DNA of 64,000 bases, taken from NCBI RefSeq assembly GCF_918797505.1, contig NC_092796.1, positions 60,666,851-60,730,850 on the forward strand. The letters are read 5' to 3'. Under the pieces are notes generated by a model. That model made no database searches, had not been told where the DNA came from, and saw nothing but the letters and a program-made list of their open reading frames with translations. Positions 21,809 to 32,100 of the stretch are shown piece by piece. This DNA is from Bemisia tabaci. Lineage: Eukaryota > Arthropoda > Insecta > Hemiptera > Aleyrodidae. Within the stretch, counting starts at the first letter, position 1. The number at the start of each line of letters is the position of its first letter. The position numbers and the translations under genes were made by a program.

Positions 21809-22296
21809 GAAAATTCTTGATTCTACACGATCATACACTTGTCAACTGCAACGCGGACAGTATTTACTCGATTATGGGAAAACTATTGCTTGTCGTCCCG
21901 CCGGTTTGGCTGCTGATATCCTCGTAACATGAGAAATTTTCCGGGATTTCACCTAGGAAAATCCTGGAAAATTCTCTATTCTATACTCGGTAGTTATATA
22001 ATCAACCACAACGTGACACTGATGTTCCCGCGCGAAAACGATTGTTGGAGAATTGATGATACTTAAGGAAACTTTTGTGCTTCGGAGGGGCTTTTCCGGG
22101 CCCAAGTCTTAAGTCCTGACACCCCCCCCCCCCCAATTATAGGGGCCACGCTCTGGCCACTGGGAATGGGAAGAAAGCATGGGCACTTTTTTCCTCTCAT
22201 CACTCGGCGATCGTGGAGCGGGATGATAACGGCTCACGGCTGCCTCGCAATGACTGACTTTGATTTCCGGTTCCGATGGAGACCGACCAGCGGCGA

Positions 22297-22430
22297 GTTG
22301 TATCGATTATCGATATTTCTCCATTTGAAGCTATCATAAAGAATCGATTATGCAGATGTTTGTTGCGAACACCCTCTTTGTCGATTCTTTTCCATGGGTT
22401 TAAATGGTAGATCAATCGATAAATCGCAAA
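22297..22430 (-). repeat. ATCGAT-rich ~140-bp repeat, copy 2
   Basis: Reverse orientation: tgtatcgattatcgatattt ctccatttgaagct, then aaagaatcgatta and tagatcaatcgata. Aligns closely with 60117-60235, sharing gcgaacaccct and caaagcac with cacgccac downstream. Confidence 0.7.
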
Positions 22431-22984
22431 GGCAAAGCACGCCACGCCACCGCCGCTGACGTACCTCTACCTCGTAGCTGCATCGCTTTGGCGCACAATG
22501 GACCGAATCACTAGGAGGGGTCGGACATGAATTTTCTAACTAAAACTGCAAATTTAGATGTTCATTTCGTTAAATTTTAAATTTTGAGGGGCGAATCTTC
22601 GAAAAAATGTATGAGATGACCAATGAGACCATTGTTAAGGCCTCAAATTTTGGTAAAAACTGAGATATGAGATTTTAAAGTTGTCAAATTTTGTCCGAGC
22701 TCCCCCACTGACTGGATCCATGGTGCGGCGTGGCATCCGGGACGGTAATATTGGAGGACCGGCCCCGGCTCACTCGGCCGCAGCCATGTGAAAAATGATG
22801 AGTTGCGATGAATGCATCAGTGCAAATAATAACTGCATAAGTGCATACACGTTTGTATTCTTCCAGTTGAGCCCACTTGAAGCGACGCGACAGCCAACGC
22901 TCAGCCACACGTTGCTCCGACTCATACCTCCCTGATATCCATACAAGTTATCCGCCTTGTATCTTTCAACGATTGCAAACAACA

Positions 22985-23300
22985 AAAAAAGGAGGGGTAT
23001 CGAAGAGGGCCGTGTTCGGGACTACCCTGAATTCCCTCGACGAAAAGATGCATTGCTCATTGGAGGTCTACACTGTACAGAATGCAATTTGGTCATTTTC
23101 GGTCTCTTTTCGGCTCTAATATTGGCTTTGGCTTTGACATTCGTCTGAAGATTTTGGCGAAACATGCGAGTTTAACGGGTTTTGCGCGGGTTAACGGGTT
23201 TGCGATTGAAATGCCGGAATATCTGCATTTTCTGCCAAAGTAAGGCCCACGTTTAGGCCAGTTATAGACCCGAAGAGAGACCGGAAATCTTCGATTTTGG
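22985..23300 (+). repeat. Dispersed repeat, GAGGGGTATCGA family, copy 1
   Basis: gaggggtatcgaagagggc, cggtctcttttcggctctaa t, gattttggcgaaacatg and taggccagttatagacc are in the same order at 26950-27225. The copy at 27 kb has a second inverted arm, absent here. Unknown class; no protein character. Confidence 0.6.
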
Positions 23301-23432
23301 CTCTCAATGAGAGTTTGCAGCATCCTAGTGCGCAAGGGTTGCAGGAGAGGACTCCTCTTATGAAATGTTCAAGTGTATCGTTTTTGAAGCGGGAAGCTTA
23401 AAAAAACTCCACCATGAAAAGCACATGAACCT

Positions 23433-23839
23433 ATGTCAACAAGATATGGCAGTTGAAGCAACAGTCTTAGGACATTCTTAAGGCAACCAAGATGGACTTT
23501 TGGTATGGTTCGGCCGGAATGTCAAAGAAGGATCACGCTCGGAATGAAAGAATACGCGAAATTATGGGAACTTATGGGAAACAACGTAGTGCATGACATT
23601 CTCACGAAACACTATCTGGTATGGGTATGTGCAAAGGATACCAGATGATAAGTTGCCTAAAAAAGTTCTGGATTGGGTTCCCCAAATCCCCATGGCAGAA
23701 AACGTTGAGGTCGCCCTGCTGAAGCGAGGACCGCTGGAATAAAGAAGTATAAATGAGGAGACTCGATTCGTCGGAGGAGCTCTAGCAGGATCGCTATCAG
23801 TGGCGGTTGGGTGTCGCAGAGCACACGGAAGTGCTGTAG
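23433..23839 (+). pseudogene. C-terminal remnant of a LINE reverse transcriptase
   Basis: Conceptual translation in three frames, joined by shifts, gives blocks seen at the carboxyl end of insect non-LTR reverse transcriptases: LKATKMDFWYGSAG and KKDHARNERIREIMG (about 23480-23560), HDILTKH then WYGYVQRIPDDKLPKKVLDW (about 23600-23675), and DRYQWRLGV ending at a TAG at 23837-23839. The family normally has a polymerase domain of several hundred residues upstream, which is absent, as is an endonuclease. In-frame stops (for example after KQRSA) and frameshifts make it dead. The typical arginine- and glycine-rich GRP stretch after VLDW is lost. A short tail matches at 28597. Family placement below LINE level is uncertain. 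Confidence 0.85.
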
Positions 23840-23884
23840 GAGCATGTTGGTTCGTTAGCTTAGAACAAACGTATATTTTTTACG

Positions 23885-24201
23885 CATAGAGTACATAGAG
23901 TCGTAATGTAAATGGGAGAGCTGGCGCCATGTTCTGCTCTACGAGTTCCGAGCCCGGTGTGCGCCGAGTTCGGGTCACTTTTTCGATACATGTTCGATCC
24001 AAAATGGCGGTGTGGAATACGTGGTGATTCCTATCTCCTTTGTTTACATCGGATGGCCGGGTACCCATGTATCGCAAACAATCGATTATGTATCGAAAAA
24101 GTGACCCTGCGTCACACAGGAGTCTCGGAATTCGGGACCTGGAAAATGCTTAAAAGTGGCGCCAGCTCACCCACTTACATTACGACTCTATGTACTCTAT
24201 G
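23885..24201. mobile_element. 317-bp foldback element, CATAGAGTACATAGAGTC ends
   Basis: Termini catagagtacatagagtcgt aatgtaaatg and the inverted acattacgactctatgtact ctatg enclose a second inverted pair gagctggcgcca / tggcgccagctc and a third gggtcactttttcgatac / gtatcgaaaaagtgaccc. Arms are interrupted by mismatches. No target duplication is clear. Single copy in this window. Confidence 0.78.
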
Positions 24202-24389
24202 TTTTTACGGAGATGGTGAAGTCGGGAGTGTATATTAGACTTTTCCGATGCACTCTTCGTGATTTTTGAGGGATTTACTATGTAAGAAAACTCTTCTTTT
24301 TGCTCTGCTGAAGTTTGCGAGAGGTCGATAACCCGCTCCGACGATACGACGCTCATTTGGTGAAAACTTGATTTTTGCACTTACTGCTC

Positions 24390-24980
24390 TCCTGCTGGGG
24401 GCGACGGGGGGATCCCGAGGGAGGCTTTTGAGGGGGGCCTTGAAGGGGGGAGGGGCGGGGAGCCTCGGGCCGAGGGTGAGGACGATGTTGGGAGCGGCTT
24501 CGGCGGCGGGACCGGGACGACCGGGACAACCGGGACGCGGATGTCGATGTGTCTGTAGTTATTTCTGCCAGTCGCTCGAGTCTCCCGAGTCGCAGTTGTC
24601 ATGCGTTGTACCTATTTTAGGGCCGAGGTGTTGGCTGGTAATTTATTTTGATATATTATTCTCAGACACTGGTGGCTTACGGGCCCGCGGCCTGCGGGGG
24701 GCATCGACCTAACTGTCTGGCTCCTACTTCCTTTAACCCATGTTCGGTTCCAGTAGGTGGCTAGCTCCGGAGCCTTGCGCGGAATTAAGAATAGAAGAGC
24801 TCTTTAACTCCCCCTCCCCCTCCCTCTCCCCCCCTCCCCCTTCCCCCTCCCCGGCGGCCTCGCCCAGTGCTCCCGACGACGCCACTATCGCTGATCGCCC
24901 CCCCCCCCCCCGGGCCCCCGACCCATGTAGACGGGAGAGCCTCCCGCAGCTTTGCTTCGGCCACTCTAAATGAGAGCTCC
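24390..24980. other. GC-rich low-complexity region
   Basis: A G-rich block (24395-24545, including gggaggggcggggagcctcg) and a C-rich block (24811-24915, CCCTCCC-type repeats and a C run) flank ordinary sequence. The strands are complementary in bias, so both could form G-quadruplex/i-motif structures. Frames of 73-114 residues here are composition artefacts. A regulatory island cannot be ruled out. Confidence 0.45.
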
Positions 24981-25545
24981 TATTCCCCGAAATATATAAA
25001 AAATTAAAAAAAAAAAGAAGAAGGAAAAATGGGAGAAACTAGAAGGCGCTTGAATATAGCTCGTTTTCCTCTTTAATCTCTCCGCTCATAGGTTGCAGGC
25101 TTTCGTTGTTCCGAGCACAATGAAATTTTCCTCTTTTTTTGAAACGCGTCATGTAACCTTGACAGAGTCAATTTTGGGAATGGTCTCATACTTAGCCTAA
25201 GTACTTGCGTTCAAAATCAAGGATATCAAATTATCAAAACAGAATAGTCTTCATTGATATCACCAAATAGGTATTTTAGGGGCGTTTGCATGTTTTAGAA
25301 AGGTGGAGTCTTTAAAAATTTCCGGGGAGGAATGGTTAAAAGTTTTTATATTAAAGGAACATGAACTTAAAAGAAATAAACTAAAAAAATAAATGGAATA
25401 ATCCGACTATATATTCCCTGATTTAAGTTCCACTAGACGTTTAAATGTTTCAGAGGTATGTAATAGTAAACTTACTTCTCACGGGGTGACCGGAAATCCC
25501 AAATTTTGTCAGTGTAATACGGTGTTAAAATTTACATAACTTTAT
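24981..25545. other. Unannotated AT-rich stretch
   Basis: No feature recognised apart from an A-rich tract near 24998-25027. Confidence 0.35.
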
Positions 25546-25819
25546 AAAAAAGACTTAAACAAATTAAGCGAAGGATAAAGAAAGATGCCTTTAGCAGTTC
25601 GTGCAATCGCTCAGAAAACACAATTTTTTACATTTTTTTTTTTTTTTTTTTTTTTTTACATAACTTTATAATTTGATCACGATCATTAATTTTGCGTTAA
25701 AGAATAATAAAATTGATAGAGCATTTTTGGAAAACATAAATTGTATTTTCTGAGCGATTGCACGAACTGCTAAAGGCATCTTTCTTTATCCTTCGCTTAA
25801 TTTGTTTAAGTCTTTTTTT
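25546..25819. repeat. Almost perfect inverted repeat with T25 tract in loop
   Basis: Arms of about 81 bp (aaaaaagacttaaacaaatt aagcgaagg to ctcagaaaacacaattt and its complement) differ by one visible substitution. The 112-bp loop contains 25 consecutive T (25633-25657) and a short duplication of tacataacttta. The lack of divergence suggests a recent origin or ongoing correction between arms. Confidence 0.9.
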
Positions 25820-25941
25820 TCCTTTGTCCAAAAGTTGTATGTATTCTGTTCCGCCAAAACTCTGCTGAAAGAGTAACTCACCCAGCTTGACATTTTGTAA
25901 AAGAGAAGACTTTCTGGAACTCGGAACCAGGTAAGGTCAAC

Positions 25942-26065
25942 TCGATCTGCTATTTAACCCACATAAAAGGATCGATCAACAGGGTCTTCGCAACAAACAC
26001 CTTGATAATCGATTCTTCACCATAGCTTCGAATGGGGAAAAAACCGATAGTAGATCATTCACGCT
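25942..26065 (+). repeat. ATCGAT-rich ~140-bp repeat, copy 3
   Basis: ctcgatctgctatttaaccc, aaaggatcgatcaacagggt and aatcgattcttcaccatagc ttcgaatgggg match copies at 2605 and 36340. The final cgataatcgat is mutated to cgatagtagat. Confidence 0.65.
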
Positions 26066-26599
26066 TCGCCACAGGAGGTAATCACACATTCCAAATTCAT
26101 ATTCTTTGATACAACTATTATGGCTCCTACGTCGCCGCTTTTGCCTACCTTGTGAATTGAAGGCAAAAATCCGCCCCAACTCAGACTCCCAATGGAGCTC
26201 CGACTGTTGTAAAGAGGAATACTTCTATTGAGACTATAATGAGTCAAAGTTTGTCCATTCAATTATCTTCAGGGGCACCGGTGAATTCTGCCCATAGGTG
26301 CGGAATATGTCAATGAAAATTAACGATATGAAATTCATATGGAATTAACGATCTGTTCACTTCCTGCTCAGGGATGACTGATGAGATTGCTGCCACGCGT
26401 ATGCTGTATGTTATCCATCAAGATAAGGCGATTGCAAGTTAAGGATTCATCCCCACTGATTTCATTGTGTATACATGAAAATCAGCCAAGTTTGTTCCCT
26501 GGCATCTCTCATCTAATTCAATTTGTTATGTTGACAGAGTTGGTAACATTTTCTGTTTTACAAAGTTTTTCGATAGATCCACCGTTAATGGGAGTTAAG

Positions 26600-26890
26600 G
26601 CCTAAGAAATCCATTTCTGATTGGCTCCCGTATTTTAGGCCCCACGGTGTCACAAACTTGATTAAATATTACTGTTTCACCAATTGCAAAGATTATACTG
26701 GAATGGACTGGGGAATTTGGGGCACGGCCCGCACGGCAAGGAAAAACGGAAGGAGAGAGAGAGGTAATGGAGAGCAGAAAGGGAATGAGATGATCAAAGA
26801 TTACGAGGAACATCCAAACCGTGTAATCTTCCTTCCGATCTGTGAAATTCATGAGCCGACTGTCTTAACTCTCCTTTTAAGGAGACTTTC
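26600..26890 (+). repeat. Dispersed repeat, GAATGGACTGGGG family, copy 2
   Basis: aatccatttctgattggctc, gtgtcacaaac, actggaatggactggggaat and aaagattacgagg combine the parts seen separately at 49890-50060 and 8110-8310. This is the most complete copy. No termini or coding frame. Confidence 0.55.
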
Positions 26891-26939
26891 CTCGAAACTT
26901 GAGTGATCAAAGTTCTACCTCTCCGTAGCAAAAATGGGA

Positions 26940-27600
26940 ATCGCAGAAAATGAGGGGTATCGACAAGGGTTGTTTTTGGACCCACTCTGAATATCCTCAA
27001 CTCTACGATTTTTCAGTCATTTAAGGTCCATCCTTTACGGCATGAATCGTGATTTGGTGATTCCGGTCTCTTTTTGGCTCTAATACAAGCCTGAACATGG
27101 GTCTGAGGGCTGATTTTGGCGAAAAATGTGGGTTTTGCGGGTTTGCGGTCGACTGCCAAAAATTCGTATTGCTCGCCAAAATCTGCCCACCCTCGGACCC
27201 ATGTGTAGGCCAGTATTAGACCAGCGGGCCGATCATTGAAATTGATAGACAAAGCCATAGACAAAGAAGACAAAACGGATCCTATTGGTTGAAATGGGTG
27301 GTTCCCATAGACTAATGGAGAAAATTGTGGACTAACTATAGGGTCCTTTTGGGTTGCAGGTGTTAGTTAGTCTATTACCTACCTCTTTTGTCCATGGCAA
27401 CTACCCGCTTCCACCAATAGGATCCCTTTTCCCTTTCGTCTTCCTTATGACCTTGTCTTTAGCTTTGTGTATTAATTTCAATAATCGACCCGCTGTAAGG
27501 AGACCGAAAACGACTAAATCATGACGCATTCCGTAAAATGTAGGCCTTCAGTAGGCAAAAACTCGTAGAGTCGAGGGAATTCAGCTAGGGTGGGCCCAAA
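26940..27600. mobile_element. Large foldback repeat (GAGGGGTATCGA family) with nested MITE
   Basis: The left arm (26955-27090: ggggtatcgacaagggttgt ttttggaccc, through ggtctctttttggctc) recurs inverted at 27483-27600 (aaggagaccgaaaacg to tgggcccaaaaaacg). A 270-bp MITE (27222-27495) lies in the centre. The right edge touches the MITE at 27615. The arms have diverged, which suggests an older element. Confidence 0.65.
27222..27495. mobile_element. Foldback MITE, TAGACAAAGCTATAGAC family, copy 2
   Basis: cagcgggccgatcattgaaa ttgatagacaaagc at the left and tttgtgtattaatttcaata atcgacccgctg at the right are inverted. Core sequences tgttagttagtctattacct and ccaataggatccct match copy 1 at 13524. 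Confidence 0.8.
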
Positions 27601-27614
27601 AAACGGTCCTTATA

Positions 27615-27866
27615 CTGCCGTGCTAAGGAAAAACGCCGTATGAGCATTTGAATGTTGCAAAATTTCCTTTCAGAAAATACTAATTTTTGAAGAAAGTTAT
27701 GAATATTTTTCCTTGATTTTTTCAGACTTTCAAGATCAAACCTCGAACGAAAGCCTCTGAAAAGTCGGAGAAAAGATATTTCCAAATTTTCCTGGAAATG
27801 CGTGATTTGTCGAAGGATTTTGGCAACGCCTCATGGCTCTTACGGCGTTCTTTCTCAGGACGGCAG
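27615..27866. mobile_element. Foldback MITE, CTGCCGTGCTAAGG family, copy 2
   Basis: 252 bp, termini ctgccgtgctaaggaaaaac and gttctttctcaggacggcag, with a perfect 4-bp duplication tata (27611-27614 and 27867-27870). Sits immediately beside the large foldback repeat. Confidence 0.9.
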
Positions 27867-27869
27867 TAT

Positions 27870-28590
27870 AGGTACCCCTCCTTAAAATTTAAATTTTATC
27901 GTGGTCGGAGTGGACCAGATAATGGTCTCAGTGACTGCGAGGAGGCAATTGCAGAATGCAGAGCTTAGGTCAAACAATGATTTGCCCCAGGAGACCTTTA
28001 AAAATACAGTGAATCGGCTTATATCAAGCATGTGCAACGCTGATAGAAGCGAATACTGACACGGACACACACAGCACAAGGTTGTCAGATTGCGCTATGA
28101 AATGTGGATATTCTCCATGGTCTCAAATGAGGAAATGCACTGATTTTGCAGAACTTTCTGGCAAGAATGACACGGGACGGAGGAGCGCCAGCCCAGTGTT
28201 GCCCGACGGTGCTCACGAATGATGAGATTTCCCGGTGGGCTCCATGCAGATGAGGCCAGCTCAGGGGCCGCGAGCGCAACGCAGACTCACAGTTAATGCA
28301 ATTTGTAGAGGACAGCATTCCAATCGCCTGCTCTCATGGTATCGGCATGCATAGCACTGTAACTCTACACTTCACTCTACACTGTTCACTTGTCGCGTCG
28401 CTTCGGCTCAGCATAAAGCTCACATCGGGTATCAGCGCACCGCACACATGCTCGTGAAAAATTCTTGAAAACATCACTAATGAAGGGTATCCGCAACTGG
28501 TCGTCCAGTCTTGTGAAGGAAATGCAGAAATAAACAAACTGAGAAACGAAAAAAAAACAACTGAAACAGTTTGCAAATGGCAGGAGACAT
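27870..28590. other. Unannotated stretch
   Basis: Minus-strand frames of 65-80 residues (for example 28085-28318) have no motif I recognise and no splice context. I see no repeat pair. This is one of the longer intervals that could hide a small host exon. Confidence 0.35.
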
Positions 28591-28596
28591 CGAGGC

Positions 28597-28635
28597 AGGT
28601 TGCCGAAGAAGGTCCTAGATTGGGTTACTAGTGTA
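28597..28635 (+). pseudogene. Scrap of the LINE reverse transcriptase tail
   Basis: agg-ttg-ccg-aag-aag-gtc-cta-gat-tgg-gtt translates to RLPKKVLDWV, the same block as in the LINE remnant at 23640-23675. Only about a dozen codons remain, so it is a fragment of a decayed copy or a chance capture. Confidence 0.55.
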
Positions 28636-28724
28636 CAGTTACCAATTTTCGTAATTGGTGTTACTTTGTGTCACTTTTTTGTGTGTCAAATAAACCCAAA
28701 AGACTTGGTTGCTCAACACAATTC

Positions 28725-29078
28725 TGTGTTCAATCGACTCAAAACCGTATGTTAATCTGAGCTATCGGATCATGAAGAGAGCCGAACTTATTATTATTTC
28801 TGTTTTCCTGCCTACACTCAGAGGTCGCGACTTGCGAGTGGCAAGCGCAATGGTATACTCCCGACCACCGATGAGGTCCAGGTTCGATCTTGGCGGCTGG
28901 CGACTAATTTTTAAAAAGGTCGCAGATTTTCACGAAAATTCGGTGGATTTGACACAGGGAAAACAAGTGCAAAAAAAATCAACCAAAACCTTGCGCTACT
29001 TCGTGTTTTACCTCCCGCATATTAACACAAGATGTTGGTTCCTTTCCCTCATTGTGAGAGATAAGGTGCAGAGGGTGC
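28725..29078 (+). mobile_element. SINE-like repeat, copy 2, with tRNA-like promoter
   Basis: The segment 28826-28905 reads like a tRNA-derived head: an A-box-like gtggcaagcgcaatgg and a B-box-like caggttcgatcttgg at RNA-polymerase-III spacing. The body (tcaactaaaac-type blocks, then tattaacacaagatgttggt) aligns with 15480-15895. No tail repeat or duplication seen. Pol III use is inferred from the boxes only. Confidence 0.65.
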
Positions 29079-29136
29079 ATTGAGAGGGTGCACTGTTAAC
29101 AATCGAGGAGTAAAATTCTGCTCAGGACTCTACATA

Positions 29137-29694
29137 GGGTGTTCAAAAAGTTTTGCACACTTCCGGGTTTTGAGCAAACAAACGCAGCTATTGATTTGCG
29201 GTTTGTGTGTGCTTAAAGTAGACGCAATTACCAATAAAACAAGACCAAGAACAACTCTCTAGCTTAAAAAATGACAGAGATACAGGGTTTTGAAAATGAC
29301 TTGTAGCGTGACCCCCTCCAAGATTTTTAGCACCAAATATGTTTGTCAAGAAAAAAAAATTAGATGAGAATTGAGTGTTTTTATTGAAAAAAACTTACAA
29401 AATCTTACGGAAATTGACGAATTCCAAGCTTCTACATTGGATGACACGGCTGACTATACATTCGACTGTTTTCCGAAGTATTTTCCACCACTTTGAACAC
29501 AAAGCTTCAGCGGTTCTGCCCACTTCACGAAGATCGTCTTTTCGAAGTCTTCTTGGCGGAGGGTTTTGAAGAATTTTTGAACAGCGGTTTCCTAAAAATC
29601 AAGGGAGGTTAGATGTTTTTCTTGAGTTTTGGTCCTTGACCGTCGTCAAAATTCAGAAAAACTGACGTTTTACACAAACTTTTTGGAAGGGCAG
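29137..29694 (-). mobile_element. Internally deleted mariner-type element (558 bp)
   Basis: The ends gggtgttcaaaaagttttgc ac and the inverted gtgtaaaacgtcag side (tacacaaactttttggaagg gcag) are imperfect terminal repeats, with TA at both flanks (29135-29136 and 29695-29696). A transposase C-terminal remnant lies inside on the minus strand. At 558 bp it is under half the usual 1.3-kb mariner length, so it is non-autonomous. Confidence 0.75.
29454..29588 (-). pseudogene. Mariner-type transposase, C-terminal fragment
   Basis: Forty-four codons end in a TAG and read QEDFEKTIFVKWAEPLKLCV then QSGGKYFGKQ. The pattern F-x(6-8)-W-x(2)-R/P-L-x(2)-C-V/I-x(3)-G-x-Y-F is typical of the last residues of mariner/IS630-Tc1 transposases. 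The catalytic DDD/DDE domain and the HTH region are missing, and an in-frame stop lies just upstream (at about 29592). It cannot be functional. It sits where the transposase 3' end should be relative to the element's termini. Confidence 0.75.
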
Positions 29695-30013
29695 TAGCTA
29701 AGCTACAAATGCTACAACTGCGGGTCGATTATCGAAAGCTTGTAGCAGCACGACAAGAAATCGAAAAGCGGTAGGTATATGTCATGGTTAAGACAGGGCT
29801 ATGTTTTCCTTTGTCGCGACGACAAAATTGAGCCGCTGGAGAAACTTTTGGAATAGAGGAAAAAATTCTTTTTTGTGACAGGACCTGTGAAAAGGGACCT
29901 TACCTTTCGGAATCTATCTGTCTGGGAGAGCCGAATTTTAGAAATAAGGCCAATATTGCGGCGATTTTGAGTTCTCATCGGGAAACGTTCTTTAGAGGCC
30001 TGGGGAACAAGCG

Positions 30014-30838
30014 CAAGGCAGGATTTATCTACTTGCCGCCCATGGGCCGCCTGTATTTTGCCGCCCCCTTCTCATTCGTTTTGAAACATCAATAAAAACC
30101 ATCAAGTGAACGTGCCAGCGGGGGAGGGGTGCATAAGACGCGTTTACTTGTGTTGGACACATATTTTGGGAAAGCCCTGTCAACACTACTAGCAAAAGTT
30201 TACGGAACTTTGCGCGGAAGTTAAGTTCCGTAAACCTATCTCTGTGTGGACAAGGCCTTCCATTCATAAGAAATGAACGAAAAAATTACGAAAGAACAAA
30301 CATAAATGGAGATTAATGATTTTAACTTCCGCCGCCTCGCCGCGCCGCGCAGACTGCACTGTGTTTGGCGCATTGCTTGAAGTATTCATGCATTCTTGTA
30401 GGCGCTATCCGTTTCACGCTGACTGCAGTGACCGCACTGTGTTTGATGCAATGCGCGAAGTATTCGTGCAGTCTTGTAGGCGCTAATATGTGTTACATGC
30501 CGACCGCCGCGCCGCGCCGAGGGCTTCTCCTTTTCATCTCAAGTCCTCGTCATCATTTCTCTCTAAGTCGCGCCGTTCCAGGCCAAATTGCGTGTTGGGT
30601 TTCTCTCTTAACTCGACTAATTAAAGTTGCTGTCTCTTGTATCACTGAAAGACGACAAAATTAGAAATTAGTATACCCTCAGGAAATGAGAGATTTTATT
30701 GCCTTTTTCGTTTGTAATTTTTTTTGTAAAATTCGATTTTTTTTATACCTACACTTAAAAAAATTGCAAAATTTGCCGCCCCCTAGTTGTGCCGCCATGG
30801 GCCGCGGCTCATGTGGCCATCCCCTTAATCTGGCCCTG
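30014..30838 (-). mobile_element. hAT-type non-autonomous element, copy 4 (825 bp)
   Basis: Termini caaggcaggatttatctact and ttaatctggccctg, with a perfect 8-bp duplication aacaagcg (30006-30013 and 30839-30846). Full-length and collinear with copies at 9157 and 17009, including the duplicated internal module. Non-coding. Confidence 0.93.
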
Positions 30839-30849
30839 AACAAGCGTGG

Positions 30850-32100
30850 GGTTTTAGTTTAATTTTCTTGCCGTAAAGAAGGCTAGCCGCTCTTTCTTTG
30901 TCTGCGTGTCAGAATTCCTTAGTTTTAACCGAAAACCTGAAAATTTGTGCCTTGGAACTCTAAGGCGTCATATCAATCTTCAGGATCAAATCTCCGTTAA
31001 AATGTCTCGATTTTCTTCCTCTACGCAGCGAGCTACCAATAACTTGATTTGGAATTTTTGGAAGATCACGTCCCTTTTCACAGGTTCTGTCACATTTCAA
31101 CCCACCAAACGTGTTCCTGCAATCTGGTCGTTTATCTCTGGGACACCCTGTATAGATTAGATCACTCTGCCACCCATCCGTCAAAATATCTCATTGTCGT
31201 TGAGGCCTCATCGACGAAAACGACGTTGACAAGTTCATGTCATGTTTCCGCGTCCAGACGCGGCGCCTCAAATCCGCCGGACAGCGTCGCGGATCTCAGC
31301 GACGCCTTGGCAATTTTCCAGGGAAATTCGAGCGACCGCTGCACGATCTGGCGGCTGCGCCCTTCATTGCTGACCCAAAAAATTATCACAATTAGCAATG
31401 ACGTCAAAGACGAAGGGAGTTGCTTCGTTTGTTGGCTCCCTAATTAATTCTAACCGATAAATTATAGGCAGATCCCACAGGCATCGTTGCTAGATATGTG
31501 CTTTGAAGGGACCACGAGGCGTGGTCTCTTATCCACAGGAAAAACGCAGTAACTCCAATCCAGACTTCCACACATACTATTCTATCACGAAAAAACCCTC
31601 ATCACCACCATGCTTCATTTGTAACTTTGAATTTACGATGGCATGCGACAGTTATTTTAGAATTATGGAGGATAATAGGGTCATTGGTTTTTCATTAATA
31701 ACAAATTTTGTCCGTAAAAAGCTGAAACAAATCTAGAACGGAATTACGGCGTTTTTGCTGAAGATGGCAATGGTGTGACCTCACCATACGTCGTTTTTTA
31801 TGCCAAGACACTGAAAAACCTGCTCTCGGAATGCAATTTTTCCGGCGAATTTTCCCTTGCTTTTTAAAGGTGATTTGCCTTACTTATTTAAAAATTCATT
31901 TCCGCATGGGCAACTTTTATCCTTTCCCAGCTTCCTCTTGGTTTTTGATTTGGGTAGTCTAGGTTTTCGGGATCGAGCGGGATTTCTTTCATTTACCCGC
32001 CGCATGATCTCGAGATTTGGCTCTCAAAACCTAAAAAATGTCAGTAGTTTCAGTTATACAAATTTCCTTATTTATCATTGTGAAATAACCTAACTTGGTA
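30850..32100. other. Unannotated stretch with a mariner-like terminal motif
   Basis: tgggacaccctgtatag at 31138-31154 is the usual terminus of insect mariner-like elements (TACAGGGTGTCCCA inverted), but no partner was found. The 132-residue frame 31049-31447 and its minus-strand shadow have no motif I can name. Some host sequence may be present. Confidence 0.35.

Larger units (their letters stand above)
20800..22040 (+). repeat. Three related tandem segments interrupted by a hAT element
   Basis: Segments near 20816 (gaaaatttttcgattcttca), 21809 (gaaaattcttgattctacac gatcatacac) and 21968 (gaaaattctctattctatac tcggtag) each continue with a ttata- or atacac-type step, a caac core and a coding-free tail. 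The first two share gtttggctgctga near their ends. The truncated hAT copy lies between segments one and two. The spacing of segments two and three is about 159 bp. Confidence 0.6.

Noticed and set aside
24368..24712. Collagen-like Gly-rich protein frame
   Set aside because: Gly/Arg/Pro bias follows from the G-rich tract; the other strand is open too and no repeats of Gly-X-Y length hold up.
31138..31154. Complete mariner-like element
   Set aside because: One mariner-type terminus is visible, but no partner end or transposase was found nearby.
31190..31260. Walker-B-like FVDEAS peptide on the minus strand
   Set aside because: An isolated short match without a P-loop or a continuing frame.
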